From assembly GCA_902780395.1 (NCBI GenBank), contig CACZFH010000017.1, forward strand, positions 1 to 33,984: a DNA stretch of 33,984 nt, written 5' to 3'. The stretch is from an uncultured Erysipelotrichaceae bacterium (GTDB lineage: Bacteria > Bacillota_I > Bacilli_A > RF39 > UBA660). The translations under genes were made by a program, and so were the position numbers. Of the stretch, positions 7,372 through 15,466 are shown piece after piece (positions within the stretch are counted from its first letter, which is position 1; each line of letters begins with the position of its first letter). Under the pieces are notes generated by a model. The model made no database searches and had not been told where the DNA came from. It saw only the letters and a list, made by a program, of their open reading frames with translations.

Positions 7372-8630
7372 TTATTGTTATGTGATTCATTACTATTATA
7401 ATTATTAATCATATGATTTAATTTATCTATATTTTCTTTAGTACATTCAGCAATAAAAGGAAATGTTATTTCACTATACTCATCAATTGATTTTAGTATT
7501 TCATCTGGATCTTTTTCTTCTATTTCTTCTTCATCATATATTGCAACTAATATTTTTTCATTTTTTATAGTATATTCTAATGATCTATCTTGTTCTTTAG
7601 CGAAGTCTATAATCGCTAAAATTGGCTCAATTTCCATTTTATCTTGATAATCTGTTTTAATCTCCTTTGATAGTTTATTAACTAGTTCATAAATAATATA
7701 AGTATATATACCAGGGAAATAAATAGAAACAGTTTCTTCATCAATGGTCATTGTAACATCATATTTTTTTAATTCTTCTATCTGTTTATATATTAAATTT
7801 AAAAGATGAAATGAATTTGGATTATTTATTTCAAAGGTAATATATCCCTTGCCAAAAAAGTCTTCTTCTGATTCATAATTTATTCCTGAACTAATAGTAA
7901 TATTTTGTTCTTGGAAATTTGAAATATTTAATTTTATTTCTTTATTCTCTTCTTCTTTTTTAGGTAGTTCTTCTGGTGGTTTATTATTATACTTAGTAAC
8001 TAATTCAGTTAGTTTATCTATGTTTTGATAAGTACATTCTAATATTATTGGTAGTTTTAATTCATTACATTCTTCTAATGCTATTCTTGGTATTTCACTA
8101 TAATTATGTTTTGTATCATCATAAATAGTAATTTGTATTTTACCTTGTTCTATTGTACAACTATAAAACATATTGTTCTTTTTAGCTAACTCTATTATTT
8201 CTAGTATAGGATTAATTTCTAATTCTTCATTTTCTAATGATAAATCTTTTTCTGATAATTTATTTAACATCTTAAAAATTAAATTACCATATTCTCTTGG
8301 AAAATTAACAGAAATATAGTTTGAACTAATATCTAAATATATTCCCTCTACTTTTATTTCTTCAAACATTATGTATATTAAATTTAATAATTCAGTTGAT
8401 TTAGGGTTTTCTAATTTAAAGATAAAAAAGCCTATACCTGATTCATCATTATCTTCTTTCTTTTCATGCCCTATACAACATGAAGTTGTTGGTACTCCTT
8501 GTTTCCATAGGTTTAAAAGAGTTGCTTCTAAATCTTTATTTCCTTCAGAATAATCTCTAGCTCTTGCTTGTAACTTCTCTATTGGTTCATCATAGAAGTT
8601 ATCATATATATTTCCATCATTATAGTTCAT
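7356..8630 (-). CDS. Unknown protein with two homologous halves and an N-terminal TSCCIGHE motif
   Basis: I do not recognise this 424-residue, acidic, soluble-looking protein. The N-terminus carries LWKQGVPTTSCCIGHEKKED (about 46-65), a Cys-Cys-x-Gly-His motif that could bind metal. The rest is an internal duplication. Residues about 69-218 (GIGFFIFKLENPKSTELLNLIY onward) align with about 260-410 (GKGYITFEINNPNSFHLLNLIY onward), with matching later blocks EINPILEIIELAK and EIEPILAIIDFAK, and ECTYQNIDKLTELV and ECTKENIDKLNHMI. It has its own extended -10 promoter (8648-8656), a GGTGA ribosome site and a terminator. It lies between capsule genes but has no recognisable capsule function. Confidence 0.8.
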   Translation of the reverse strand: MNYNDGNIYDNFYDEPIEKLQARARDYSEGNKDLEATLLNLWKQGVPTTSCCIGHEKKEDNDESGIGFFIFKLENPKSTELLNLIYIMFEEIKVEGIYLDISSNYISVNFPREYGNLIFKMLNKLSEKDLSLENEELEINPILEIIELAKKNNMFYSCTIEQGKIQITIYDDTKHNYSEIPRIALEECNELKLPIILECTYQNIDKLTELVTKYNNKPPEELPKKEEENKEIKLNISNFQEQNITISSGINYESEEDFFGKGYITFEINNPNSFHLLNLIYKQIEELKKYDVTMTIDEETVSIYFPGIYTYIIYELVNKLSKEIKTDYQDKMEIEPILAIIDFAKEQDRSLEYTIKNEKILVAIYDEEEIEEKDPDEILKSIDEYSEITFPFIAECTKENIDKLNHMINNYNSNESHNNKNGIK

Positions 8631-8647
8631 ATATTATCACCATAATC

Positions 8648-8656
8648 ATTGTATCA
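8648..8656 (-). promoter_or_regulatory. Extended -10 promoter of the two-half protein gene
   Basis: TGATACAAT, an extended -10, lies 18 nt before the ATG at 8630; no good -35 is visible. Confidence 0.45.
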
Positions 8657-8671
8657 TATTTTTACTTTCTT

Positions 8672-8715
8672 TATATAAAAAGATAACATCATTTGAATGA
8701 ATGATGTTATCTTTT
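8672..8715 (-). terminator. Strong terminator of the 265-residue unknown gene
   Basis: A perfect 16-bp stem (8678-8693 with 8700-8715) and a 6-nt loop are followed by a short T-rich tail on the minus strand. It begins about 17 nt after the stop of the gene at 8733. Confidence 0.85.
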
Positions 8716-8732
8716 GGTTTTTAATAATCATA

Positions 8733-9530
8733 TTATTTTCTACTAAGTGCTTTAATCTTTTGTTCTAATTGCATTTCAATACTTTTATCAAAATAATATC
8801 CTTCTTTTATCATATATTGCATATAAGTTGCATAAAAGCTTTCATCTTCTGAGTATTTTTCTATATTGAATTCTACTTTATCGGTCATAATTGTATTTGA
8901 TATAGAGCAAGTTAAAGTACTTGAATTAAACTCCATGATGGTATCTGGTTCAACATTTAATTTTTTTAATATATTTTCTGGTGTTAATGAGTCTAGGCCT
9001 ATTCTTAAATATAATTCTACTATTAATTCATTATCATGAATTCTTCTATCCCAGCCATATAAATTTCCTAAATAACTTTGAATATAATGGATACTTACCC
9101 AATCATATATGGCTGTTGTAATATTATAATTTTTATTAAAGCTATTTGGATCGTTTGAAAAGACTTCTACAAATAATCCTTTTTTATTCAATCTAACAGC
9201 TATATTTTGGCTACGTCTTGGATATCTATTGATGATTAATGCAACGCGATTAATTCCTTCATCATTATCACTTTCTTTTGGAAAATAATCTTCTAATCTA
9301 TTAGGAATATCTTCTTCAACTACAGTTACATCAAGTGGTTCTATATATATATTTGACATACTTCTATTAGAATAATTACTACCTTCATTTTTATTTTCTA
9401 TTATAGTATTGTGAAGATTATATTTAATATAATCTTTTATTTCTGATAACCATTCTTCATTACAATCAGAAAAAAAATTTGGTTCTTCCTCTATTATTAC
9501 TTTGTATAAATCTGATAATTCACTCTTCAT
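8733..9530 (-). CDS. Unknown protein, 265 residues
   Basis: I recognise no family. The protein is soluble and acidic, with no signal peptide or membrane segment. Residues about 65-100 are Asp/Glu-rich. A central part (about 95-165) has RVALIINRYPRRSQNIAVRLNKKG followed by an aromatic stretch, YDWVSIHYIQSYLGNLYGWDRR. GGGGGATT precedes the ATG at good distance. It sits alone between the terminator of the priming sugar transferase gene and its own strong terminator, so it is monocistronic. Like the gene at 7356 it is embedded in the capsule locus without an obvious link to sugar chemistry. Confidence 0.75.
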   Translation of the reverse strand: MKSELSDLYKVIIEEEPNFFSDCNEEWLSEIKDYIKYNLHNTIIENKNEGSNYSNRSMSNIYIEPLDVTVVEEDIPNRLEDYFPKESDNDEGINRVALIINRYPRRSQNIAVRLNKKGLFVEVFSNDPNSFNKNYNITTAIYDWVSIHYIQSYLGNLYGWDRRIHDNELIVELYLRIGLDSLTPENILKKLNVEPDTIMEFNSSTLTCSISNTIMTDKVEFNIEKYSEDESFYATYMQYMIKEGYYFDKSIEMQLEQKIKALSRK

Positions 9531-9551
9531 TTTAATCCCCCTAAATATACA

Positions 9552-9583
9552 AAAAGAAACATTGACACAATGTTTTCTTTTTT
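9552..9583 (-). terminator. Terminator of the priming sugar transferase gene
   Basis: Stem AAACATTG/CAATGTTT (9557-9575) with a 3-nt loop has T runs on both sides, so it could work in both directions. It lies about 20 nt past the stop at 9597. Confidence 0.7.
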
Positions 9584-9596
9584 TTGCTAATGCAAA

Positions 9597-10286
9597 TTAT
9601 TTAGCTCCTGTTTTTGTTATAACGGCTTTTATCGTTAATAAAATGCACTTTAAATCTAATAAGAATGACCTATTTTGTACATAATAGTATTCTAGGGCTA
9701 ATCTTTCTTCATATGTTGTAGAACTTCTACCATGGCATGCCCACCATGATGTTATTCCTGGTTTTACTTTTTCATATACTTTATGATTTCCATCATGTTC
9801 ATCCAATTCTCCTGGAACAAGTGGTCGTGGTCCAATTAAACTCATATCATTTTTTAATATATTAAACATCTGAGGTAATTCATCCATTGATGTTTTTCTA
9901 AGTATTTTTCCGGCTTTTGTTACTCTTGGATCGTTTTCAAATTTTTGATTTTCTTCCCATTCTTTTTTATACTTTGGATTTTTTAGTAGTTCTTTTAACA
10001 TTTCATTAGAATTAGGAACCATAGTTCTAAATTTATATAATTTAAACTCTCTTCCAAATTTACCAATTCTAGTATGGGTATAAAAAATACTATTAAAATC
10101 ACCAGTACATACATATATAATTTTTACTATAATTGCGATAGGTATCATACAGATAATACCAATCAAGGCACAGCAGATATCAAATACTCTTTTAGTTCCT
10201 CTATAAAAAAATGTTCTTCTGGCTTCCACTTTTTTCATATCAACTTCTTTTTCACTAATTGATACATTTGCAATTCCTTCTAACAT
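9597..10286 (-). CDS. Priming sugar transferase (undecaprenyl-phosphate glycosyl-1-phosphate transferase)
   Basis: This 229-residue bacterial sugar transferase (PF02397) has one N-terminal hydrophobic helix (about 34-58, VFDICCALIGIICMIPIAIIVKI). It then has the family motifs LYKFRTM, DPRVTKAGKILRKTSMDELPQ, SLIGPRP and KPGITSWWACHGRSSTTYEE. These enzymes start repeat-unit synthesis by moving a sugar-1-phosphate from a UDP-sugar to undecaprenyl phosphate at the inner membrane face. The ATG at 10286 fits the AGAGGTAG ribosome site better than the GTG one codon upstream. It has its own tandem promoters (10353-10438) and terminator, separate from the cpsCDB and glycosyltransferase operons. Confidence 0.93.
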   Translation of the reverse strand: MLEGIANVSISEKEVDMKKVEARRTFFYRGTKRVFDICCALIGIICMIPIAIIVKIIYVCTGDFNSIFYTHTRIGKFGREFKLYKFRTMVPNSNEMLKELLKNPKYKKEWEENQKFENDPRVTKAGKILRKTSMDELPQMFNILKNDMSLIGPRPLVPGELDEHDGNHKVYEKVKPGITSWWACHGRSSTTYEERLALEYYYVQNRSFLLDLKCILLTIKAVITKTGAK

Positions 10287-10352
10287 CACTACTACCTCTT
10301 TCTTTATATCAAAGTGGAGCTTGTACTAGTACTACCTCCAACTAGTTCCAGT

Positions 10353-10381
10353 ATTATACCATTATTATTCTTTTTTGACAA
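10353..10381 (-). promoter_or_regulatory. Main promoter of the priming sugar transferase gene
   Basis: -35 TTGTCA (10376-10381), a 17-bp spacer and a perfect TATAAT (10353-10358). The leader of about 60 nt contains TGGAG...CTCCA flanking the palindrome GTACTAGTAC, so it can fold over a decoy GGAGG. Confidence 0.75.
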
Positions 10382-10409
10382 GATATTTCTTCTTGTTTGA
10401 CTCTTCTTA

Positions 10410-10438
10410 ATTTTATCATATTTTTAGGTCAAAGTAAA
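10410..10438 (-). promoter_or_regulatory. Possible upstream promoter of the priming sugar transferase gene
   Basis: -35 TTTACT (10433-10438), 17-bp spacer, extended -10 TGATAAAAT (-10 hexamer 10410-10415). Confidence 0.4.
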
Positions 10439-10450
10439 TTATATTCTTAT

Positions 10451-10479
10451 TAAAAATGGTAAGATGTTATCTTACCATT
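10451..10479 (-). terminator. Terminator after cpsB
   Basis: An 11-bp perfect stem AATGGTAAGAT/ATCTTACCATT (10455-10465 with 10469-10479) with a 3-nt loop and T-rich tail. The TAA stop of cpsB (10467-10469) is within the loop. Confidence 0.85.
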
Positions 10480-11195
10480 CCAATATCTTCATCATTAATA
10501 ACTTTATCAAAGTTATTCTCCATTAAATCTTTAACATAATACTTATCTTTTGTTATTTTTAATAACATTTTTTCTAACTTTCTAGCATTATATTTTACTT
10601 CATGATGGGTATCACTTCCTAAGAAAGTAATCCACTCATTTTTTAAATAATAAGTTAATAGTTTCTTAGGAGTTGATCCATATTTACCAAATAATGAAGT
10701 AAAGTTCCCTTGCATTAAGACTCCTGCTCGTAAGTATTCTTTAATAATATCAGGATTATTTTGAAAGACTTCATATCTTTCTGGATGAGCAAGTACTGGT
10801 ATTACTCCTTTACTTACTAATCTTTGAATAACTTCTAGGGTATTGTTGTAGATATTATGTAGTGGGAACTCTATTAATAAATATCTTGTATTATTTAGAG
10901 TCCTTATTTCTCCCTGTTTAATTAAATCTATAATATTAGAAGTAAAGAACACTTCATTTCCTAAGTATAGATTTATATTTATATTATTTTCATCTTTTTT
11001 TTCTATTAATTGTTTAAAAAGCTCTTTTTTATCTTTATTATTACAATTATATTGTGAATTCTCTACATAATGGGGAGTTATTATTAAATCTGTTATTCCA
11101 CTTTTTTCCATTAGTTTTAATATCTTTATTGATTCTTCAAATGATTCTGATCCATCATCTATTCCAACTAATAAATGTGAATGTATATCTTTCAT
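10467..11195 (-). CDS. cpsB: CpsB/CapC-type PHP-domain protein-tyrosine phosphatase
   Basis: This 242-residue manganese-dependent phosphatase of the PHP superfamily has the N-terminal metal motif DIHSHLLVGIDDGS (H5, H7), TPHYV (about 41-45), the glutamate in LLIEFP, LAHPERY, and the terminal SDTHH. CpsB removes phosphate from the tyrosine cluster of the CpsD kinase and so tunes capsule assembly. It is the last gene of cpsC-cpsD-cpsB. Its ribosome site (GGAGAAGG) lies inside the end of cpsD, with 2 nt between the genes, and a terminator follows that contains its stop codon. Confidence 0.93.
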   Translation of the reverse strand: MKDIHSHLLVGIDDGSESFEESIKILKLMEKSGITDLIITPHYVENSQYNCNNKDKKELFKQLIEKKDENNININLYLGNEVFFTSNIIDLIKQGEIRTLNNTRYLLIEFPLHNIYNNTLEVIQRLVSKGVIPVLAHPERYEVFQNNPDIIKEYLRAGVLMQGNFTSLFGKYGSTPKKLLTYYLKNEWITFLGSDTHHEVKYNARKLEKMLLKITKDKYYVKDLMENNFDKVINDEDIGMVR

Positions 11196-11197
11196 TA

Positions 11198-11905
11198 TTA
11201 TTTACTGCCTTCTCCGTAATATTCATTTGTATAGTAATAACTATAATAACCATTTCCAGATACTTGAGCTTTATTTAGGATTACTCCTGCTATTTTGATA
11301 TTTGATTGATCAAATAATTTCTTTACTCTTTCTAAGTTCTCCATTTTTGTTTTTTTACAAGATACTGTTAAGATATTAATATCTGATAAAGTAGCAAGTA
11401 TTAAAGCATCTGATAAACCAATTATTGGAGCACAATCCATGATAATTAAATCATATTTCTTTTTTAATTGTTCTAATAGTTTTTTATTATTTTCACTTCC
11501 TAGTAATTCTACTGGGTTTGGTGGAGTTGGCCCAGTAGGAAGTAAATCTATATTCTTCTCTTTAGTAGATACAATATATTTACTATAATCCATTCCTTCT
11601 CTATAATTTAACATTAAGTTAGAATATCCTCCACTGGTAACATTCATTACTCCAAAAATATCATGTTGTCTTCCTCTTCTTAAATCAGCATCTACAAGTA
11701 ATACTTTCTTTCCTTCTTGAGCATAAGCTACGGCAAGATTAGCTGTTACAAAGCTTTTTCCATCAGCTGCTTCTGGAGAGGTATTGATAATAATTTTTGT
11801 TTTATTATCTAGGGAAGCAAAAGCAATATTAGTTCTAATACTACGAATTGATTCAGCAAATAGTGATTTGGGGCTTTTAGTAATTATTAAATCTTTATTT
11901 TTCAT
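11198..11905 (-). CDS. cpsD: CpsD/CapB family BY-kinase (capsule tyrosine kinase)
   Basis: This 235-residue bacterial tyrosine kinase is the cytoplasmic subunit that needs CpsC for activation. The Walker A region is NTSPEAADGKSFVTANLA with K50 and S51. Walker A' is LLVDADLRRG (69-78), Walker B is IIMDCAPI, and the C-terminal tyrosine cluster GYYSYYYTNEYYGEGSK is the autophosphorylation tail with the usual YGxGxK-like ending. The P-loop reads EAADGKS where EPGEGKS is more common; key residues are kept. It sits 6 nt after cpsC with GGAG inside the cpsC end, and is translated with cpsB. Confidence 0.94.
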   Translation of the reverse strand: MKNKDLIITKSPKSLFAESIRSIRTNIAFASLDNKTKIIINTSPEAADGKSFVTANLAVAYAQEGKKVLLVDADLRRGRQHDIFGVMNVTSGGYSNLMLNYREGMDYSKYIVSTKEKNIDLLPTGPTPPNPVELLGSENNKKLLEQLKKKYDLIIMDCAPIIGLSDALILATLSDINILTVSCKKTKMENLERVKKLFDQSNIKIAGVILNKAQVSGNGYYSYYYTNEYYGEGSK

Positions 11906-11911
11906 ATTACA

Positions 11912-12580
11912 CTACTCCTTTTCTACCTTTGGAACAATTCCTAGTATGGTTAATCCTAATTTATTTTCTATTTCTTCTCCTGTTTTTATCGTAGTATCAA
12001 AATAGAATTTGATAAAGATAATTCCACAAGATAACATAATAGCTATACCAGCATAGATAACATTATCCTTAATATAATTAATATTATATGGTTTTACACT
12101 ATCTACAGCTTTATCTACTACTGATACGTTATTTAATTTATATATCTTTTGAACTTCTATAGAGAAAACATTAGCTATTTCATTAGCAATACTAGTCGCT
12201 ACTTGAGCATCTTTATCTCCAACAGTAATTCTAATAATCTCAGCATTAGTTACTGAAGAAACATTGACATTACTTTTTAATTCTGAGTAATTATACTCTA
12301 ATCCTAAGTTTTCAATAACTGGCTCTAATACTCTTCTTGATTTTATTATTTCTGAGTATGTTCCAACTAAGTTTTTATTTAATTGTAATTCTGTAGAATT
12401 ATAACTTTCTGTTTGATTTTCACTTACTAAAACAATTGTTGTATCACTTCTATACATAGGAACTCTTGTTACTACAGTATAAGTATTTCCTACAATAATA
12501 GTGACAACTATTGCTAAAATAATCCATAAAAATTTACTTTTGAAATAATCAAACATTTCTTTTAAATCGATTTCTTCCAT
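11912..12580 (-). CDS. cpsC: Capsule chain-length regulator / kinase activator (Wzz domain)
   Basis: This 222-residue Wzz-family polysaccharide co-polymerase begins MEEIDLKEMFDYFKSKFLW. It has a first membrane helix at about 19-38, an extracytoplasmic domain with YRSDTTIVLV, and a second helix at about 172-194, followed by a short cytoplasmic tail ending LGLTILGIVPKVEKE that activates CpsD. Start 12580 is chosen because the ATG 11 codons upstream coincides with the -10 box of the promoter at 12612-12617 and so would not be transcribed. GAGGGATTATTTTC precedes the chosen ATG. First gene of cpsCDB. Confidence 0.9.
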   Translation of the reverse strand: MEEIDLKEMFDYFKSKFLWIILAIVVTIIVGNTYTVVTRVPMYRSDTTIVLVSENQTESYNSTELQLNKNLVGTYSEIIKSRRVLEPVIENLGLEYNYSELKSNVNVSSVTNAEIIRITVGDKDAQVATSIANEIANVFSIEVQKIYKLNNVSVVDKAVDSVKPYNINYIKDNVIYAGIAIMLSCGIIFIKFYFDTTIKTGEEIENKLGLTILGIVPKVEKE

Positions 12581-12611
12581 GAAAATAATCCCTCTCTTTA
12601 CAAACGTATTC

Positions 12612-12640
12612 ATTATAACATTTTCTTTTTATCAAATCAA
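12612..12640 (-). promoter_or_regulatory. Promoter of cpsCDB
   Basis: -35 TTGATT (12635-12640), 17-bp spacer ending TGT, -10 TATAAT (12612-12617). It decides the cpsC start by excluding the upstream ATG. Confidence 0.75.
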
Positions 12641-12735
12641 CCAATTATTAGTATTCTTAATTAGTATAACATACTTTTTATTTTTTTAGAGAGAGAAAAT
12701 AGTATAATTAAAAAAATACTCGTCAAGTAAGACAA

Positions 12736-12765
12736 ATAAAAAGGAAAAAGAAATTCTTTTTCCTT
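12736..12765 (-). terminator. Terminator of the two-hydrophobic-segment membrane protein gene
   Basis: Near-perfect inverted repeat AAGGAAAAAGAA/TTCTTTTTCCTT (12741-12765), followed on the minus strand by TTTATTTG. It overlaps the stop codon at 12764-12766. Confidence 0.75.
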
Positions 12766-13729
12766 AACATAAATCATTATCATATATAAGTGAATCGTTT
12801 GGCTGTATTACATAATTTTCATCATGGGTGATGTAATCTACAATATAGTTTAATGCATCTTCTCTTATTTTTACAGCAATTTCTTCATCTGATAAGTTTA
12901 AATAATAATCTGAGGTTTCTGGATTAGTTTTTAACTCTTCGGATTTTGTATCGATTAATTTTTGAATATATGGACTCTCTACCCATTCTTTTACAGTCAT
13001 TCCTTCTTCAAATTCAAAAGTATCATTTACCCATTCTCTACATATAACTACTTTCAAATTAAATTGTTCTGCTTTTACTATAGTAACATTAGATTCTACA
13101 TCTAATTTAATATTACAAATAGCTTTTACTGTAAATGGTAATATCAATGTTAATAATAGTACTATATATTTTGTTTTTTTATTTTTAATTAGAATGATAC
13201 TTCCTATTAATACTAGTAATAATAAACTAGATACAATTATTATATTTCTATTAGTATTTGGATTATTTTCAACAGTATCATTATTATTAGATAGATTTAC
13301 TTGTAAATTTTTATTATCTTGATATACTCCATTGTTAAAATCTGTAGTTGCTACTGGTTTATTATAATTAACTCTTAGATATATTGATTTTTCTTCATTA
13401 GGTTTTAAGATTTTATTTTCATCAGTTTCTAAGGAATAAACAATATAATCTGTTTCTTCTATTAAACTATTATCATCTAATAAATAGTCTTCTTCTGATT
13501 CGTTCTTTACTAATACTTTGTATAAAGCAGTATCTCCTACTTTAGACATTTTTAAATTTAAGTTTATTTTTCTACCAGTTATTAGAGGTTCACTTTTTTC
13601 TTTGGTATTTCCTTCTACTGATTCTAATTTTATGGATTGAATTTTTATTTTGTTTTCATCACAAGTTTTGGCATTTACTACGAATGGTAGTAATAATATT
13701 AATAAAAGTAATAGTATTTTCTTTTTCAT
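12764..13729 (-). CDS. Secreted/membrane protein of unknown function with two signal-like segments
   Basis: This 321-residue protein has an N-terminal signal peptide (residues 1-20, MKKKILLLLLILLLPFVVNA). An exported domain of about 140 residues follows, then a helix at 163-181, a short basic KNKKTK loop, a second hydrophobic stretch ending LPFTVKAICN (188-206), and a C-terminal domain of about 115 residues with FEEGMTVKEWVES. The two hydrophobic ends resemble each other (LPFVVNAKTC and LPFTVKAICN), as if two secreted proteins were fused. Start 13729 has AGGAGAAG upstream; longer in-frame starts would run into the promoter (-10 at 13752-13757). It is monocistronic. I cannot name a family. Confidence 0.75.
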   Translation of the reverse strand: MKKKILLLLLILLLPFVVNAKTCDENKIKIQSIKLESVEGNTKEKSEPLITGRKINLNLKMSKVGDTALYKVLVKNESEEDYLLDDNSLIEETDYIVYSLETDENKILKPNEEKSIYLRVNYNKPVATTDFNNGVYQDNKNLQVNLSNNNDTVENNPNTNRNIIIVSSLLLLVLIGSIILIKNKKTKYIVLLLTLILPFTVKAICNIKLDVESNVTIVKAEQFNLKVVICREWVNDTFEFEEGMTVKEWVESPYIQKLIDTKSEELKTNPETSDYYLNLSDEEIAVKIREDALNYIVDYITHDENYVIQPNDSLIYDNDLC

Positions 13730-13751
13730 AATACTTCTCCTATTCTCTTTC

Positions 13752-13780
13752 ATTATACTTTTTATTTTTGAACTTTTCAA
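13752..13780 (-). promoter_or_regulatory. Promoter of the secreted protein gene
   Basis: -35 TTGAAA (13775-13780), 17-bp spacer, -10 TATAAT (13752-13757), directly after the gltX terminator. Confidence 0.75.
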
Positions 13781-13822
13781 CAAAAAAAATAATACACTTG
13801 TTAATGTGTATTATTTTTTTTA
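13781..13822 (-). terminator. Terminator of gltX
   Basis: 10-bp perfect stem AATAATACAC/GTGTATTATT (13788-13815) with an 8-nt loop that holds the gltX stop codon. T runs lie on both sides; on the minus strand seven T follow. Confidence 0.85.
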
Positions 13823-15456
13823 TATAAGTCAATTCTTCTTAGTATTTTTACTTTTCCTAGTATTTTCATAATACTAAATAAGTCTGGAGATTTTAATCTT
13901 CCGGTTATCATAACTCTAAGTGCTTCACAGATATCTCCTACATGTCCTTTATACATATCTGGATTGTTTTTATAATCTTTTGGACTTGCAGCATAACCAT
14001 TTTTAACAGCAAAGTCTTTTACTTCATTAAACCATGTTTCATTATCTGTTTCTAAGTCTAAGTAATTATTAACATAATCTAATACTAAGTCTATATCATA
14101 TTCTTTTTCACTTTCATTTTTAGAGTAATGTTCTTTTTCAAATAATGAATCAATGGCATAAGAAAATTCTTCTTTTACTTCACTATATTTTGATATGTCT
14201 TTTCTTGGTCTTGGTCCATCTTTTTCAATACTTAAGAATTTAATCATATCTTCTTTATTATCTTTTAATAGTTCAGCATATTCAGGATCATGTTTTAAGG
14301 CCCAAGTAAGGGTTTCTTCATATACTTCTTTACCACTTTTTCTAGAGAAATAAGTTTTGGAAATATTATGAAGTTTTTCTAAATCAAATAGGGTTCCTCC
14401 AATAGCCATTTTTTCAAAAGTAAAGGTAAAGTCATCTATATTTTTATCTGGATTTTGTAGATACCATTCTTCAAAATTAGAATTTAAGATAGTTGCGAGA
14501 TATAGTTTAACTGCTTCTATTGGGATACCTACTTCATCATAGTAAGATACTTTAGCTTCAGGATCTTTTCTCTTTGATAATTTTCTGATTGTTCCTTCAT
14601 CTTTTTTGGTAATAGCTGCGGTATGAACATATTCTGGTCTTTTAAATCCTAATATTTCAAATAATTGTAAATGGAATGGTATACTTGATACCCATTCATC
14701 TCCTCTAATTACATGAGTTGTATGCATTAAATGATCATCTATAGCATGAGCTAAATGATAAGTAGGAGTTCCATCTTTTTTTAATAATACGGAATCCATA
14801 TCATGTTCTGGAAATTTCATTTTTCCTTTTACTAAATCAACCATTTCTACTTCATTTTTGCTATTACCTGGAGATTTTAATCTTATTACATATTCATCAT
14901 TATTATTTAAATGTTCTTTTACTTCTTCTAATGATAAATCTCTATCTACGGCATATACTCCATAGATTCCTAATTTTACCTTATTTATCTCTTGTTCTTC
15001 TCTAATTGCTTCTCCTTCTTCTTCAGTCATAAAACAGGGATAAGCATATCCTTGAACTATTAAATCTTTTACGTAAGTTTGATAAATCTCAGTTCTTTCA
15101 CTTTGGATATAAGGACCATATTTCCCACCTACTTTACTTGATTCATCTGGTTTTATATCAAAAGCATCTAAATCATTAAAAATACCTTCAACACCATTTT
15201 CAACACTTCTTTTTTGATCAGTATCTTCAATTCTTAAAAAGAAGACTCCTCCAGTTTGTTTGGCAAATACAGAATCAGTAAAAGCACCAAATAAACTACC
15301 CATATGAACAAAACCTGTTGGACTTGGTCCAAATCTTGTTACCATGGCACCTTCTTTTAAATCTCTTTCTGGATATAGATTTTCATAATAATCTCTGGTC
15401 TTTTTGATATTTGGAAATAATAAATTTGCTAATTCAATTCTTTCTTCTTTTGTCAT
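13801..15456 (-). CDS. gltX: Glutamate--tRNA ligase
   Basis: This 551-residue class I aminoacyl-tRNA synthetase of the glutamyl/glutaminyl subgroup has the ATP-binding motif RFGPSPTGFVHMGSL with HMGS (51-54) in the HIGH position, FFLRIEDTDQKR, and RKLSKRK (291-297) as the KMSKS loop. It charges tRNA-Glu. In bacteria that use the GatCAB route it also mischarges tRNA-Gln, and a tRNA-Gln gene lies 1.5 kb upstream. The length and the long form with YCFxTEEE match a GluRS group common in Clostridia. Start 15456 follows AAGAGGTG; upstream in-frame codons belong to the preceding gene's end. It is the third gene after two paralogous membrane proteins. Confidence 0.94.
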   Translation of the reverse strand: MTKEERIELANLLFPNIKKTRDYYENLYPERDLKEGAMVTRFGPSPTGFVHMGSLFGAFTDSVFAKQTGGVFFLRIEDTDQKRSVENGVEGIFNDLDAFDIKPDESSKVGGKYGPYIQSERTEIYQTYVKDLIVQGYAYPCFMTEEEGEAIREEQEINKVKLGIYGVYAVDRDLSLEEVKEHLNNNDEYVIRLKSPGNSKNEVEMVDLVKGKMKFPEHDMDSVLLKKDGTPTYHLAHAIDDHLMHTTHVIRGDEWVSSIPFHLQLFEILGFKRPEYVHTAAITKKDEGTIRKLSKRKDPEAKVSYYDEVGIPIEAVKLYLATILNSNFEEWYLQNPDKNIDDFTFTFEKMAIGGTLFDLEKLHNISKTYFSRKSGKEVYEETLTWALKHDPEYAELLKDNKEDMIKFLSIEKDGPRPRKDISKYSEVKEEFSYAIDSLFEKEHYSKNESEKEYDIDLVLDYVNNYLDLETDNETWFNEVKDFAVKNGYAASPKDYKNNPDMYKGHVGDICEALRVMITGRLKSPDLFSIMKILGKVKILRRIDLYKKNNTH

Positions 15457-15466
15457 AATACACCTC

